From NCBI GenBank assembly GCA_963576785.1, contig OY756145.1, positions 2,542,001 to 2,606,000 on the forward strand: a stretch of 64,000 nucleotides of DNA. The letters are read 5' to 3'. Shown here piece by piece: positions 35,309-46,812 of this stretch. Below the pieces are notes generated by a model. The model made no database searches. It worked only from the letters and a program-made list of their open reading frames with translations, and was not told where the DNA came from. This DNA is from Chlorophyllum brunneum (taxonomy: Eukaryota > Basidiomycota > Agaricomycetes > Agaricales > Agaricaceae). Position 1 is the first letter of the stretch. The number at the start of each line of letters is the position of its first letter. Made by a program: the position numbers and the translations under genes.

Positions 35309-37461
35309 TCACAAATTCTTCGGTTTCATACTCCAAATCTCAACAACAGTCTTCCCAGCTCTTCGACACATCACAGCACACGTATCCCTAAGATACGCCA
35401 CCTTCCACACCGTCTCACTCGGATCCGTTAAATCGCGAACGTAGTTTCCAGTACCAGTCTCATACAACCTAACGCGTCCATCATATCCACCCGTGACCAA
35501 GAAGTTTTTGTCGAACTGAAGAGAAGTGACAGAGGAGTCATGTGCGGCGATACGGTGAAGGACTGTGTATTTGGATAGGTCGAATGTAATGATACGACCA
35601 TCTGAGCCACCTGTTGCTAGCATAGTCGGCGAAAGTTGAAGTTGACAGACGAGTGCAGTGTGACCCTGGAGTAACGCCACGCAGTCCCTGCAGAACGCAT
35701 CAAGGTTAGTGTATACACAGGGGGAACCTAACTCAAAATTTACCCTGTCTGAGCGTCCCAAACGCGAACAGTCGTGTCTAATCCACCTGATGCAATTCGG
35801 ATACCATCGAACGCGACGGAGTAGACCTCATGATAGTGACCTCGAAGAACGTGTAGGCATTTACCCGTCTCTACATCCCAAAGCTACGCCACGAGAAGTC
35901 AGCATGAAACTGGTCGACGGATACTAGAGATACCACTCACACGACATGTTGTATCATAACTCCCACTGACAATCTTGTTTCCACAAACGTCTAGGCAGCG
36001 GACGCTATGGTGATGGCCTTTTAAAACGCGTAAAGCCCGGCCCCGTTGAATGTCCCACACACGCACAGTCCCGTCCCGCGAACCTGATACAGCAATGGGC
36101 CGGTTATGCAAGACACGAATGCATCGAATGGTTGACGTATGTCCAGATAAGACATAGATACAATACCTGAACAGGGGATTAATCAGTAGGAACGAACCGA
36201 ATGATGTAAGAGATACTTACCCTGTCTTAATGTCCCACACCCTTAACACCTTATCGCACCCTCCACTAACAACCAGAGCGTTTGGCTGACCCCATCCTTG
36301 AGATGCGAAAGAATTGTCGCTTCTTTTTCCTGGGAACGCGTCTTGGGGGGGACGAGATCGACTTCCTTCGGGTCCATTGGAAGACTCGGTCGAAGCTGAA
36401 CCACCAGATTCACCAGGACTGAGCCCAAGCGCGACCCTCAAAGACGGAGAGATATATTGCTCTTGAGTCGAAGCGATACTCATCCTCTCAACTGTCGAAC
36501 TCAAAGCATTGACGTCCTTCCATCTTTGGTTGGCAAGCGTATCGTCATCTTTATCAGGCGGCGTGGCCATGTAACCACCTTTAGACACTAAACAAACCGC
36601 CCATACGCCCATCCCATGCCCAACAAGTGTACGCGCGAGAACCCCAGTCTTGGCGCTGAATACTTGAATCTTGGAATTGGCCAGTCCCACCACAATCCAA
36701 TCGCGGTCCAGCGCCAAGGATGTAACGACTCCGTTGTCCGGGTTAATAATCGGCAGACGATGGGACTGTAACATGGAACCACCGTTACGCCAATTCGTCA
36801 TGATTCCGTGGGATAGTTTATAATGCTCTCTGTAAGAGAAATCCTCTCTCCAAACACGGAAATCATTGTCCACTTGCGCATTACTAGGATTCGGATAATC
36901 ATCGTCGAAATCTTCGAATCCATGTAAATGGCATAAGCATCTCCACACGCATTCCTGAGTTATGAGTTTGTACCAATGCTTGCTAACTTGTGATGCCCTC
37001 ACAAGAGACCTTGGGTCGTCAACGTAGCTCAGAATGTGAAACGACAACTCTGGTGGTAACCAGAAAAGAAAGTCGCGTTTCAGCATTGGAGCAATAGTTG
37101 TTGAGATGAATAAGAGTTCTGAGGGTGTGCATGACGATAAGATGGAAACGAGAATTTGCCGTCTGAGGTGGGGATCTTGGGAGTTAAGGAGGTGATTACT
37201 CGCGAGACCGAGAGGGTAGGTCGGAGGACGTGCAGAAGTTGGTCCTGGAGAAGGTGCAGGCGTAGGGGGCGATTGGATTGGCATGTAGAGTGTCTGCGCG
37301 TGAGGGTTGGTAGAATGTGTTGGCTGAGAATGTGTCATTCCTTGGAGGGGCGTAGCTGAATAGTGCGTCGTCAACGCGTACGGGTGTAGGGGATCATCAT
37401 AGCCTGCTCCGTTTGCTGAATTATTGAGAGTGGGAGGGGTGTCCGAGCACGAGGAGGTCAT
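35309..37461 (-). CDS. F-box/WD40 protein, CDC4-like SCF substrate receptor
   Basis: Exons 36221-37461, 35941-36166, 35744-35883 and 35309-35687 give about 661 residues. A Pro/Ser-rich N-terminus leads to an F-box ([20 protein letters not shown], about residues 133-170, then VSKHWYKLI). WD40 repeats follow, the first two separated by a long Ser-rich insert: [91 protein letters not shown] and [16 protein letters not shown]. This order matches Cdc4/Fbw7-type receptors, which bring phosphorylated substrates to the SCF ubiquitin ligase in the nucleus. Which fungal orthologue it is (Cdc4, Pop1/2 or Met30 type) is not certain. An intron in the 5' UTR is possible. Confidence 0.92.
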
Positions 37462-38734
37462 GGGAAAGGCTATGATTTGAATAAGTTATCTGAAATCGTG
37501 ACACTCAGTGTTGCGGACCACCACAATATGAGAAATCATACCTGAATAAGGGTGGAGCAGTTGCAAAGGTATAATTTGCACCGCAAGGACGAATTTCACG
37601 AGAGGCTAGAGTAAAAACTCTCAGTCAATTCGGACGTTGTTTGTGGTAGCCTTGGGTGGGAATACCTGGTGTTCGTACTGGTATTTCCAGGTGTAGCACG
37701 CCTCAGAAATAAATTCTGATGCATGCAGGGGTCAGTATGTTTTCAAGAGCACCAGTCGGCGCAGGGAAGGAGGAGGCAGTGGTGGTATCACGGAGGTCGT
37801 TGTGGCTGTCGCCAGGAGGCAGGAATCATCTGTTTTGATAACCAAACAAACGCACAGCCACACTGCATCACAATTAAGCCTACATCAGTCTGACTACAAA
37901 TGAGTTCCTCACGAGAACTAGTTATTAACAGCATTGTTACCGACGCAGTGCTTTATGACTCTTTCCTATCAAGTAGTGAGTCAGATCCTCATATTCGTAG
38001 CCCCCACTACTAGGCTAATTACGTTATGGAAAACGTCACCAACAACCCAGCTACCTGTCATAGCAAATAATTTGGACAATAGGTGCACGACCAATGGCAC
38101 CACTATATATATGAACCTCAAGACCAATGCAGAAACAGGAAGTCAAGGTATATGTAGGATGATTTCTAGGACGCCATGAAGTAAAATATACCAGTGAAGA
38201 GGGATTACTCGGTGGTGTTGTGAGCAGGTCAAGCGTCCGCCTGACGTTAGGGCTTCGACCCGAAATAGACGAGAAGCGGGCACAGGTAAGGGCGCAAGAG
38301 GGCAGATGGGTGAGAATATTGTCAACGTGAAGATGTTTTGCAGGAATCGAAAGAGATAGCGTGCTCGAACACAGAGCATTTAGAGTAGGGGTAAAGAACC
38401 CCTCCCCCTTTTTCAAAATTGAGGTTATAATTGTTCCTGGTTGTTCAGGGACATATATATAATAGTGCGCAAGTGGAGAGTGATGTCAGGGTGGAGAGCG
38501 AGGCATTGAGGCCAAAAGCCCTTTGCCCTTTTTCACATTGCAAGAATGAAATGTTGATGGACGGACACCTGGTAGGCGTTCGCATCGTATCAGTCCTCGA
38601 GCCATGGGTATGATTTTGTTCACCGGGTGAGCAGGGTGTTGTGGGTGTGCACATGAAGGGGTTGGTGGGAGGAGGAAGACGGATGGCCGTTTGGAGGGCT
38701 AGTCGTCGTCCGATCTCCTCACAACCCTCACCGG
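37462..38734. other. intergenic stretch upstream of the F-box/WD40 gene
   Basis: No gene seen. It contains the presumed promoter and 5' UTR of the F-box/WD40 gene. Confidence 0.4.
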
Positions 38735-39640
38735 ACTCGTTCGACTGCTCTAGATTCTTCCCATTCAATATCTTTAAGATCCTCCTGGTATCGAGATATC
38801 ATCTCTCAGTCGGGTCGGCTACCCTTGAGCGCGCAGCGTCTAATCGCCGAGTCTGATATCGTAACCCAGACTATGAGGAACTTGATGCCACGACCAATGA
38901 AGAAATATTCTCGAACCCAAAGTCAAGAATGCTGATGATGATTCAGAACACTACCTCGTGCATATATGATTCAACTTACCCATTCGAGAGGGAACACAGC
39001 AGGTGTCGCAACTCCATTATTGATCACAAGCCCGAAATATTCGAGGAGTCGGAAATCTGTGATGCTGGATGGTTCCGTGCGCAGAAGGCTACCTGAAAGG
39101 CCCTAGACGAATGTTAGTGATGATGAATATTGTGGGACTAAACACAAGTCGACCTTTTTGTGAAGCCAATCAGCCAATATACAGATCTCCCCATCGGCAT
39201 ATCTGTAGTCGAAGTTGAGGATTTGAGAGAGAAGTTCGTCATCCACGTCAGCATGAGATAAACCAGTGATGATATCCCAGAAATTTAAATCAACAAAACG
39301 ATATCCTGTTTGCTGTGTTGCCAAGCCCAAGTCAAACCAGGCAGACTCTGGTGTCCGTAATCTTAATTGAAATCCCATCCCAAGAGCCGTAAGAACGCCT
39401 TCACCAACAAACCCCACCGTAGACACTCACTGTCATCGGTGTGGAAGTGGGTTAAATCTATCTCGTACCAGAAAAGCGTGGATCCCTGCAACACCGACCA
39501 GCACGCTTTGCATGTCGACCCCAAATTTACTCGAACGATCTGGGTCGAGGAAGAAGTCCTCAAATGATCTGTGATGGAATCGCAGAGGTGCGCCGTCAAC
39601 GGCATCATGTTCAGGAGCCTCGATGACAGTGGAGCCCGCG
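38735..39640 (-). pseudogene. decayed NACHT copy, 3' half only
   Basis: On the minus strand the end of NACHT exon 3 is present (APLRFHHRSFEDFFLDPDRS at 39433-39648), then exon 4 (NFWDIITGLSHADVDDELL and NFDYRYADGEICILADWLHK), then decayed exons 5 and 6 to about 38735 (reverse complement of GATATCATCTC...CTCCTGGTATC). Frameshifts and stops separate the blocks. The P-loop half is absent and replaced by an oppositely oriented NACHT fragment at 39640. Confidence 0.8.
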
Positions 39641-39800
39641 TAGGACACAACGAGCGAAACAAACCAGAAACAGTGGTACCATCCCTCGTATACCAGCTCG
39701 CTGTAGCCGTTCCCGAATACAAATCCACCATAACGCTGACCGAGAACCGACCGAAAAGATGATGTCCCGGTACCAAAAGGACCTTGTGGATATAAACTGA
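39641..39800 (+). pseudogene. short NACHT fragment fused across a deletion
   Basis: It reads ERNKPETVVPSLVYQLAVAV and PEYKSTIT on the plus strand, then jumps at about 39738 to the final exon (TENRPKR, followed by the CGGTACCAAAAGGACCTTG stretch corresponding to SRYQ-DL). About 1.7 kb of gene is missing between the two. It abuts the minus-strand relic head to head, so an inversion has occurred here. The left end of the 3-kb duplication lies inside it. Confidence 0.75.
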
Positions 39801-40266
39801 TGAAAGTCAGAGTGAGAAGGGTTCACCCCAATCTCTGTGTCGAGTCTAGTCTCCATGCGCTCGCAGCTTGAGCACAACGCCGGATATTTGATTGTTGGCC
39901 TGTAGGAATGACGGTCATCTGAGCTATAGTAAATGTTAGCTCGAACTTGTATATAGCATCGTTAACGAAAATTTTGGTCAGTGTGGTAGGCTGTTGAGTG
40001 TTGAAGGATGGAAAGCCGACGAGGAGAAACGAAATAGAGGCGATTTAGCAGCGAGGTAGGGAGGAATTTGAATGTTTGTTTAATTAAAGAACTAGTGTAC
40101 ATATATCTACATATACCATGATTGACCGGATGTGTGCCTACTATACATGAAATGCCTTCTAATGTGACCATGTGAAACAGATGCGGATATGGGACAATAA
40201 TGCAAGACCAGGAATGCTGTGACGATATGAAAATGATGCGAGTGTTTTTTTTTTTGTTTTGTTGAA

Positions 40267-40948
40267 TTAGAAGTCAACAGCGATGTCTGCTTGCCAGACA
40301 TCGGCGCCCACACTGTATAGCGCGACCAGAATAATCTTGTCAAATTCAATCCCGCCGTTACCGACTTTCCACTGAGGACAAGATGTCGAAGAAGACATTG
40401 CTTTCTATGAATACAGTCAATAATTAAGACCAAATCATCAAGGAAATCCCTGACTAACCTCAACAAATCGCCAGAAATGCATAGCGATACTCGCACCGAG
40501 CTGGATGCGAGTCATTGATGAGCTGGCTGGTGTAGTGAACGACCAGTTCAGGCTGTCATAACCCGGCCACTACATAGAATTAATCAGTCGAAAGCCTTAG
40601 ATGCTTAAATGACTGGAAACCAACCATAATGCGGAGGTTAATTTGAGCTACCCCAGTACTCGCCAAGACAAGGTCGTTTCCACCGGCAACCATCTGCGCC
40701 AAAGCATTCGCACTGCGAGCACTAAAGTCCACAATCGACACTCCCTGCTGAGAGTACCCGATATAGTCGAACGAGATGGAGTGGCAAACTGGGTTGCCGG
40801 CGGCTTTGGCAGCGCATTGAGGAACCCGGCGCCGGCGGGCATTGGCAAATTGGGAAGGGGGCGGGGCAAGAGCGCCGGACAGAGATGAGTAACCGGACAC
40901 TTGGGAGGGGAAGACCGGGACGTGGATAGAGTTGTGGTACTGGGACAT
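40267..40948 (-). CDS. three-exon ~190-aa family, left gene of pair A
   Basis: Exons 40625-40948 (324 nt), 40459-40569 (111 nt) and 40267-40404 (138 nt) encode 190 residues. Landmarks are MSQYHNSIHVPVFPSQ, a basic NARRRRVPQ block, FDYIGYSQQGVSIVDFSARS, WPGYDSLNW opening exon 2, TRIQLGASIAMHFW, CPQWKV and the end VWQADIAVDF. There is no signal peptide, membrane helix or known catalytic motif. The gene is divergently placed from 42113-42792 across 1.16 kb, which suggests shared control. It belongs to an 'alpha' subtype (SFTTPASS in exon 2) together with 54396-55077. Function unknown; conserved Trp/Phe spacing suggests a compact folded domain. Confidence 0.88.
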
Positions 40949-42112
40949 CTCGGTGATAACAGGTGTTTAGACTTTTAGAGTTGTGGATACGAGATCTGGT
41001 GTTGCGGTGGCAGAGCTCGGAAGAGGTCGTTGGGAGTTGATGATCCTCCTCACTCATCTTGCCCTCTGTTAAATATCGCAGTCGCGTTGCGTAGCTTAGA
41101 CTCGACCTGCAAGCACAATTTCACATTTCTTCAAGACACCCTCGCTCGCTGCAGTGGACATCCTCGACGAGCATCACTAGACCGTCGGGTGATAGACGAA
41201 AGGGGCACGCGTATCAATTCACACTGGAATCACATTCCCGAAATGGCAGCTGGCGTGGTTCGTGCCTTTTGTGAGCTGGTGGGTGAAGAGTTTGTAGGGT
41301 CGATTCAGGGAGCGGCCTGTTCATATCACGGTAGGCGCCTGTGGGCACGCGGCTAGGGCACGATAAGGATACTCATCTCCTTCATATCTTATCGACATAA
41401 TCACAGTGGTTGTAACGCAGTGAAGTGCAAATAATACAGAATGGTGTGCAAGGTAAAAGAGAATGCATTGAACAATAAGTTCAGTTCAACGGTAAATGGG
41501 GCTCTGGTACATAGCTTTGGGTCACTTGAAATAGAATGTGTATTTGCTGGCGAAAGCACCCGGGTGGCACACTGGACGGTAACAAACCATCAAAGCGCCT
41601 TTGTTCGCATTATGGGAGTGTATGCGCCACAGCACATCACTGTCCTTGGCAACGAACTTGAAGAGATAGAGAGCTCGACTCAATCCCAATGTGTTGAGTG
41701 TGATAGTTCGCATGTTCGCAGATCACCGGACGACCAAAAGGCTGGCCTGAATTCGGTAATTCTCCGGCAACCAAGCTGGCTGTCGATGAAAAGCCGGCTC
41801 GAACGACTATTGAGCACCTCAGGGCCGAACTCGCTTAATATCGTCACATCCAAATCACATCGCAAATCCCGACCTTCACTAAGACTCTCGGTGCGCCCTC
41901 CCCCGCCACTGCTCACAATACGAGTCCAAGTGAAGGAATTCACTAGCACACCTTGCACATGGACGAGAGTCTGACCTCGTATAAATCATCCATGGAAATG
42001 ACCTCCGAATCATCATCTTCGAGTCTCTCGAGTCTCCAGCGAAACAATCGACCGCAGCGAAACATCACAAAGTCAAAACACCTAATAGTCTATACTCAAA
42101 CTGCGATCAAAC
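40949..42112. promoter_or_regulatory. divergent intergenic region of pair A
   Basis: The 1.16-kb region lies between two start codons facing away from each other and probably holds both promoters. A TATA-like TATAAAT sits at 41980-41986, about 130 bases before the right-hand ATG, and is kept in copy B (56183-56189). Open frames here (for example 41030-41356) are identical in both copies at DNA level and show no sign of being genes. Confidence 0.5.
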
Positions 42113-42792
42113 ATGTCCCGCTACCACAATTCAATTCACTCCCCCGTCTTCCCCTCCCAGATCTCATCTTACTCTTCTCTCTCCGGTGCCCTTGCACCCC
42201 CGCCCCCTCAATTCACTTCTCCCTGCCGCAGACGTGTTCCCCAGTCCGTCTGCAACGCCTCCGGCGGTCCCATATGTGGGCCCATTGGATTCGACTACAT
42301 TGGGCAAGCAGGCCAAGGAGTGTCAGTGGCCGACTTCAGTGCTCGGTCACAGAATGCGATCAGCCAAATGGTTGCCGGTGCAAATGACCAGGTCTTGGCG
42401 GGGACAGGGATCGGCAAGATCAACCTCCGGATCATGGTGTGTTCTATTTTTGGACCGAGCTCCGATTGTGAACTGACTTGGACTTGTAGTGGACTGGATA
42501 CGAGCACCTGGACTTTGTTCAGAGTATGCCGGCGAGCCCTGCGATGTCTCGGGGTCAGCTCGGTGCAAGTATAGCGATGCAGTTCTTCTCGTTTGTTGGG
42601 GTGAGTATTTCTTGCTTGTGGCTGGCACAGATGGTGATGCTGACGAGTTTATAGCTAGCACAAAAGTCGTCGACGGGGAGCCCGCAATGGCAGATCAACC
42701 AGCAGACTATCCCATTCGAGAAGATCTTCCTCGTGGCCCTATACAGTATTGGGGACGGAATCTGGCAAGCAGACATTGCCGTCGACTTTTAA
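42113..42792 (+). CDS. three-exon ~190-aa family, right gene of pair A
   Basis: Exons 42113-42436, 42490-42600 and 42655-42792 (324, 111 and 138 nt) encode 190 residues. Landmarks are MSRYHNSIHSPVFPSQISSY, the basic CRRRVPQ block, FDYIGQAGQGVSVADFSARS, ISQMVAGANDQVLAGTGI, WTGYEHLDF at exon 2, SRGQLGASIAMQFF, SPQWQI and the end IWQADIAVDF. It is about half to two-thirds identical by eye to its divergent partner, so the pair arose by inverted duplication of one ancestor. There is no targeting signal. Function unknown. Confidence 0.88.
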
Positions 42793-43118
42793 TTTCGTAC
42801 CTCATCATCCGCCTTCACTCCCAGCCCATCCACCCTCCATGCTACTCTCCGTCTTTCGCAGCAACATGCTCTATGCCTTATACACATCATGGCGATACCC
42901 CCTATGCCCATTCCTTACTACATAGATACCCCTTCGTAAAATATCAGCATACCCTATTTTGTATCCTCCGATCAATGTATTTATATCACTTCCATTGTTG
43001 AACGTTTTGAACCACGTGTGCCTTACATGGGAAGCAGCGTATGCAAATATTTAACATCAAGCATATTATGTACATATTTTTTTTTCAGATTCCAAGAATC
43101 GAAGGAGACGCTTGTGTT
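42793..43118. other. convergent spacer
   Basis: 3' flanks of the family gene and of the DUF6534 gene; nothing else seen. Confidence 0.4.
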
Positions 43119-45450
43119 TCAAACGGCTTCTCCGGAGGGGGGTTCAGCGTACATAGTTGTAGTCGTAGAACTCGAAGCCTTCCTCGCGAATGTCTAGCAA
43201 GTATAATATCCTTGTTAATACTGCGTCTGAAGCATTCACGAAACACAGCACACAACGTACCATTCCCAACCCATTTCGTTTCTCTTCCAACCCCTGGCTT
43301 ACACTAACACAATCATCCCTCTCGCACTCGTATATCAAATCAGTATTGAACTCTTTAGTCGTGTCTATCTTGATCGAAATGTTCGTCGGGCGCTAATAAA
43401 AATAAAGAAAATCAGGGGGTGAACATCAAAAATCCCGTCACAAGATTGGCCACGTGTAGATGTGAAGATAGCAGGAACGTGTTAAGACACAAACACGCGT
43501 ACAAGTGATGATAGGGAGGAGAGTACACACTTTAGTGGTCATGCCTATTCCTCCTGATCTAGGAAATTCACGAAGAGAGACGGACAAGTTATCACTAGTG
43601 TTATGAATCCCATCTGCGGCGGCCCGAATTTTCTTGCGTGCATTGAGCGTAGCGAGGAGTGAGTTCGAATACACTGATAACTATTAAGTAGGGGCGCTGC
43701 TTAAGATAGTGTGATGGAATCTACTCACGTCGCCCAATGCAGAAAAAGAACATGATATAGAGGAATGTGTCTCCTGCCAGGACGATCTGTTCGTTGAATG
43801 GTGTTATTAAAGACGATAAATAACGATGGAAAAGCTTTACCGAAATTAACGATGCGACAGCACAAAGGCTAAAATGACAATATTCAGTGGAATCCATGTT
43901 ATGTGTACCCAGACTAACCTTGTCAGAAGGCCAGTGTTAACCGAATACACAATCTACGTTTGCAGGTATTCGTTATCAGGTGTATTTGAGATACGGTCAA
44001 GTTCAGGTACCCACCAGTTTCTTAATCATCGTGTCTGATCTATAGTGAAATCTCAGTACGTATGGCAGGTCATCCAAGGAGGGACGCGTACCTCTGGAAA
44101 CCCGTTCGAGACTGATGAAGGATTATGCAAAGAGTAGCAGCAATAAGCAGATCTCCGGCGGCGGCGAGTGCATTCACAGCAATGGAGAGACTCTGACCAA
44201 TTACGATATCAGAGCTGAGATACCAGACAATTGGGCAGACGAACCTTGAGGTGAGCGAGTTGTGTATATGTCTGAAGGCGTAAACTAGGAGTGGTTCGAG
44301 TAATATCAAGCTGTATGGAGCAGAGATGCTTACGAGAGGGTCGTAAAGGCTGAGACAGGAATTCCGTGGGTAAGGAATATTCAATGACGAAGATATAGTT
44401 TGTGAACGTACCAACAACACAACCTACGTAGTGTGATCATCAGAAACACCGGTCAAGATACAATTTCTCAAACTCAACTCACCAAATTCTCCAGCGACTA
44501 AAAGAGCCTACGTCGGACGGTGAGTGACGAGACGAAATGAAGAAATGGTATCACAGACAGCAATTCCAGTCAACCACAGTCTACGATTGCTCACTAAAAG
44601 GGGATCAGTGGCGTTTATTGATCGGGACGGACCATGCTTACATCTCCAGACGCGCATGGTGAGGAAACTGCGGAAGGGATCAGACTATGGTAGCGATAAC
44701 AGGGCGGGAGCATACCTCTGAACCAAAAGCGCAGTAAATCCCTACGGAAAAGGTCAAACTTGCTTTGCAGTCCTTTTGAACAGGTTTACCCACATTAAAC
44801 AACACTTCGACCTTAGTCGACAAGTTAGGACGTGAGCGTAGTAATGTGATAGGAAAAATGTGTCACCAGTAGGCTCCTGCGTCTGGTGTGAGCAGTTTCA
44901 AATGGCGTAATGAGTGAGAGACGTACCAGACTAGCCGATCAAGCATCTCCGGTTGACCATAATACATGACGAGGTAGAAGTACACTGTGTATATAAAAAA
45001 ATATCAGGAATCGGTCGGGACCAAAGAAAACCACGAACCCGAATGAGTGATGAGAACTTGATGGACAGTCTCGAAAAACATCACCAGGCCCACCTGTTCG
45101 CATGTTCAGTAACGAGTTGGGTCTGAAGACCGATAACGCACCAGAAGTTTAATTGACCAAGTATCAGTCTGGTGGGTGTAGTAATAATAGACTTGAAGTA
45201 CAGATACTGGTCGGAAGGTACTTGAGAGATAAGGAACATCTTGTAGAGACAAGAGGGATTACCACCGTAGAACCTGAGAAAAGGACATCAGGACGTTTGT
45301 CGATAGATGATAAGAAAACGAAAAGTGACTGACATCGCAGCTGCGACCACACCGATCATTGCTACACCCAATCTATCATAACACATGAGATACAGGTCAT
45401 TCATCAAAGACGAAACCATACGTATTGCCCAAATGCGGAGGAAATGACAT
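43119..45450 (-). CDS. DUF6534-type multi-pass membrane protein, very intron-rich
   Basis: Short exons joined by GT-AG introns give a chain with strong family character: LGVAMIGVVAAAM, VSVLQVYYYTHQTDTW, ETVHQVLITHS-VYFYLVMYYG, VEVLFNGFTALLVQSFL, TMRVWRLSNRRLW, LSIAVNALAAAGDLLIAATL, HQSRTGFQR-SDTMIKKL, LYSNSLLATLNARKKIR and RPTNISIKIDTTKEF. This is the usual layout of basidiomycete DUF6534 proteins: about seven membrane helices, then a short cytosolic tail. I count about 22 exons in 2.3 kb, several of 8-25 nt. Start (45450) and end (43119, or 43144 if the last intron is retained) are less certain than the middle. Role unknown; a receptor-like function has been suggested only from the seven-helix topology. 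Confidence 0.75.
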
Positions 45451-46812
45451 GCTTATCGAGACCAGCAAGCCAGAGGGAAAGGTCGAATGAAAGCGTCGAG
45501 TAAAGACAGGAAATGGTGTCAATGTAAAAGAAAAAAAAGAGGGGGAAAGGAACGCGATTATATCGCAGCGGTGACCCCACTACTATTTGAAAAAAAATGG
45601 CAATCCGTTAATAAGCTCAAGCTTCGAGAATGACGGAGTGGATACATAAAAGACTCGCTAGTAGGGCAGACGTTTTCGTTTAGAACCTTTCGAGAACGAC
45701 GCCACTCATTTTTTGACATTTTTCGATGATCTTGAAGATTAGAACCCCCGGAGCAGAAAAAAATATTCACCCTACCATTCACAACTAAATTGCAACTACA
45801 GTTCATGCTCCGAATAAGGGGCTAAGAGAGAAATGGAACAAGATACTATAACCCCTTTCTTTCGGAACTATTTCGCGGCTACAAATCCATTTCTGAGAAA
45901 GTCGGAAATGCGCCGCGGAAGAAGACTTCGCATCCGGAGCTCAGTGCCATCGCCTTCGTTTTTACTTTAGGATCCTGTGGATCGTGATGATACCCCCCCG
46001 CCGACTTCGGCGAAGACGGCGATCCAAAGAATTCTTTTTCTTCCCATTGCAATATACATGTCAAACAAAATACACATTTGCGTATCGACCACTGTAGCAT
46101 GGAAGCTACTGGCAGCCAAGAGGACGCAGAAAAAGAACAAACATAGTTCGATGACCAGCTGATGCGTGACACCGTGTGAACCGGTTATGACAAGTGACCA
46201 TTCCGGTTTATTCTGGCGCTTCCGCGACTCCAAGTGCTTCTAACCAACGTCTTACACCGTCGTCCGAGGTATTCGAACCTTCCCTCCAAATCCCAATTCT
46301 AGCTTCCCCATCATGTAAAAAAAAACTCAAATTTTGACTCACGGACTCCGTATGTCGTAACTCGACGAACGTGAAATAAGTTTATTAGCTTCGATCTAGA
46401 ACTAAACAACATCTTTGTTGGGTAATCCCTTGTCTCACATACTCGCCGTCGTGAGGGAAGACAGAAAAGAAGCTGGTAGTTCAAAAACATTGTTGGATGA
46501 ACGATCAGGCGAATAGCGTCTCTCGGGTGGAATCCCTAACCTGGTCACCAGCCGCTTGGGTAGATTTACTATGCGGTCTTTTAGTTTCGAAAATACTGTC
46601 CTCCTCCACGCCAGGAAACAATCGTCAACTTCAATGCAAGTGTCAAATGGTTGCACCCCACAAGTCCAATTCGACTAATCTGTCTCTCCGCTCTGAGTAT
46701 CAAGTCCATTCATTCTACATAAAAAAAAAATCCCCAATTACATCAAATCACAAAGGGACTAAGTTAAATACCACCCTCCCCCTCCCCAAAAGAACATCTA
46801 AAATTCGCCCAT
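45451..46812. other. intergenic stretch with no gene seen
   Basis: Upstream region of the DUF6534 gene and 3' flank of VPS10; only short frames of random character. Confidence 0.45.

Larger units (their letters stand above)
39765..42792. repeat. segmental duplication, copy A
   Basis: This block is nearly identical in the same orientation to 53896-56991. It contains about 500 bp of left flank, a divergent pair of the ~190-aa family and the 1.16-kb region between them. Alignment starts in the NACHT last-exon relic and ends at the stop codon of the right-hand gene, after which the two copies are unrelated. Confidence 0.9.

Noticed and set aside
41030..41356. 108-codon open frame, also present unchanged at 55159-55485
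   Set aside because: Identity comes from the recent DNA duplication, it lies in the divergent promoter region, and composition is not protein-like.
40267..42792. Divergent pair as a mating-type HD1/HD2 locus
   Set aside because: The proteins are about 190 residues with no homeodomain (no WFxNxR helix 3), and the two genes are paralogues of each other.
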